A stretch of DNA of 12,964 nt from Verrucomicrobiales bacterium (GTDB lineage Bacteria > Verrucomicrobiota > Verrucomicrobiia > Limisphaerales > UBA1096), in the NCBI GenBank assembly GCA_028817635.1, contig JAPPPH010000213.1, forward strand, positions 7,161 to 20,124, written 5' to 3'. The notes below the pieces were generated by a model. The model saw only the letters and a list, made by a program, of their open reading frames with translations. It searched no databases and was not told the DNA's origin. Below are positions 12,817-12,964 of this stretch, piece after piece. The translations under genes were made by a program, and so were the position numbers. Numbering within the stretch: the first letter of the stretch is position 1; every line of letters starts with the position of its first letter.

Positions 12817-12830
12817 CGCTTGGCCAAGCG
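12817..12830. repeat. Iterated palindrome between lptE and tgt (full 14-mer)
   Basis: CGCTTGGCCAAGCG begins 4 bp after the lptE stop and ends 18 bp before the tgt start, in a 36-bp gap. Confidence 0.9.
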
Positions 12831-12848
12831 CGATTTTCTCCCTTCCGC

Positions 12849-12964
12849 ATGTTCGAGTTGCTCCAGACCAGCCCGCGCAGCAGGGCGCGACTGGGGCGTC
12901 TGAACACGACACGCGGCGTGATCGACACCCCGGTGTTCATGCCGGTCGGCACACAGGCCAGCGT
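12849..12964 (+). CDS. tgt: tRNA-guanine transglycosylase, N-terminal fragment
   Basis: Tgt exchanges G34 of GUN-anticodon tRNAs for preQ1 in queuosine synthesis. Only 38 codons are in the window. The translation starts MFELLQTSPRSRARLGRL and continues TPVFMPVGTQASV, matching the Tgt N-terminus (FELLxTDGxARxGxL, then TPAFMPVGTxGTV). The ATG at 12849 gives the standard family start; no ribosome-binding site is evident. The frame is open to the window edge. It follows lptE on the same strand with a 36-bp gap holding a palindrome copy, and may share its operon. Confidence 0.92.
   Translation, partial: MFELLQTSPRSRARLGRLNTTRGVIDTPVFMPVGTQAS

Noticed and set aside
1062..12830. The palindrome as a CRISPR array, REP/BIME element or set of terminators
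   Set aside because: Spacing is irregular and no unique spacers exist. Copies are shorter than REP elements and mostly inside genes. No copy is followed by a proper T-tract.

Overview
The window is GC-rich bacterial chromosome (near 60% GC by eye), densely packed and almost entirely housekeeping. The order murB-ddl-ftsQ-ftsA-ftsZ, a very divergent FtsZ, a lysine/alanine-tailed DksA-like protein ahead of rpmG-rpsR, a lipoprotein-type formylglycine-generating enzyme (sulfatase maturation) and LptE/BamD-type outer-membrane genes together suggest a Gram-negative of the Verrucomicrobiota (PVC superphylum). That placement is inference from gene content, not from a phylogeny.

Layout. 1-5070 (+): 3' part of murB (with an apparent 1-base frameshift), ddl, ftsQ, ftsA, ftsZ, all overlapping or within 5 bp of each other; this is a cell-wall/division operon. 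5095-6195 (-): an FGE/SUMF1-family lipoprotein with both catalytic cysteines, convergent with ftsZ. 6196-6448: divergent intergenic region. 6449-7682 (+): K/A-rich DksA-like regulator, rpmG (55 aa) and rpsR, closed by a clear intrinsic terminator. 7798-9082 (+): a ZIP metal transporter and a Fur/Zur-type regulator, probably a zinc-uptake pair. 11170-9093 (-): a biotin-protein ligase followed by aroB. 11260-12964 (+): a BamD-like TPR protein, an LptE-like lipoprotein, and the first 38 codons of tgt, which runs off the end.

The feature that no gene annotation explains is a short perfect palindrome with core TTGGCCAA and consensus CGCTTGGCCAAGCG. I count 20 copies of the 8-mer, 14 of CTTGGCCAAG, 9 of GCTTGGCCAAGC and 6 of the full 14-mer in 12,964 bp. 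Chance would give about 0.2 copies of the 8-mer at an assumed 60% GC. Copies sit between genes (6 copies in about 570 bp of noncoding DNA) and inside conserved genes in all three reading frames (Leu-Ala-Lys, Leu-Gly-Gln, Ala-Trp-Pro-Ser). This resembles the highly iterated palindrome HIP1 of cyanobacteria, with a different sequence and a different host. It is the main candidate here for an undescribed system.
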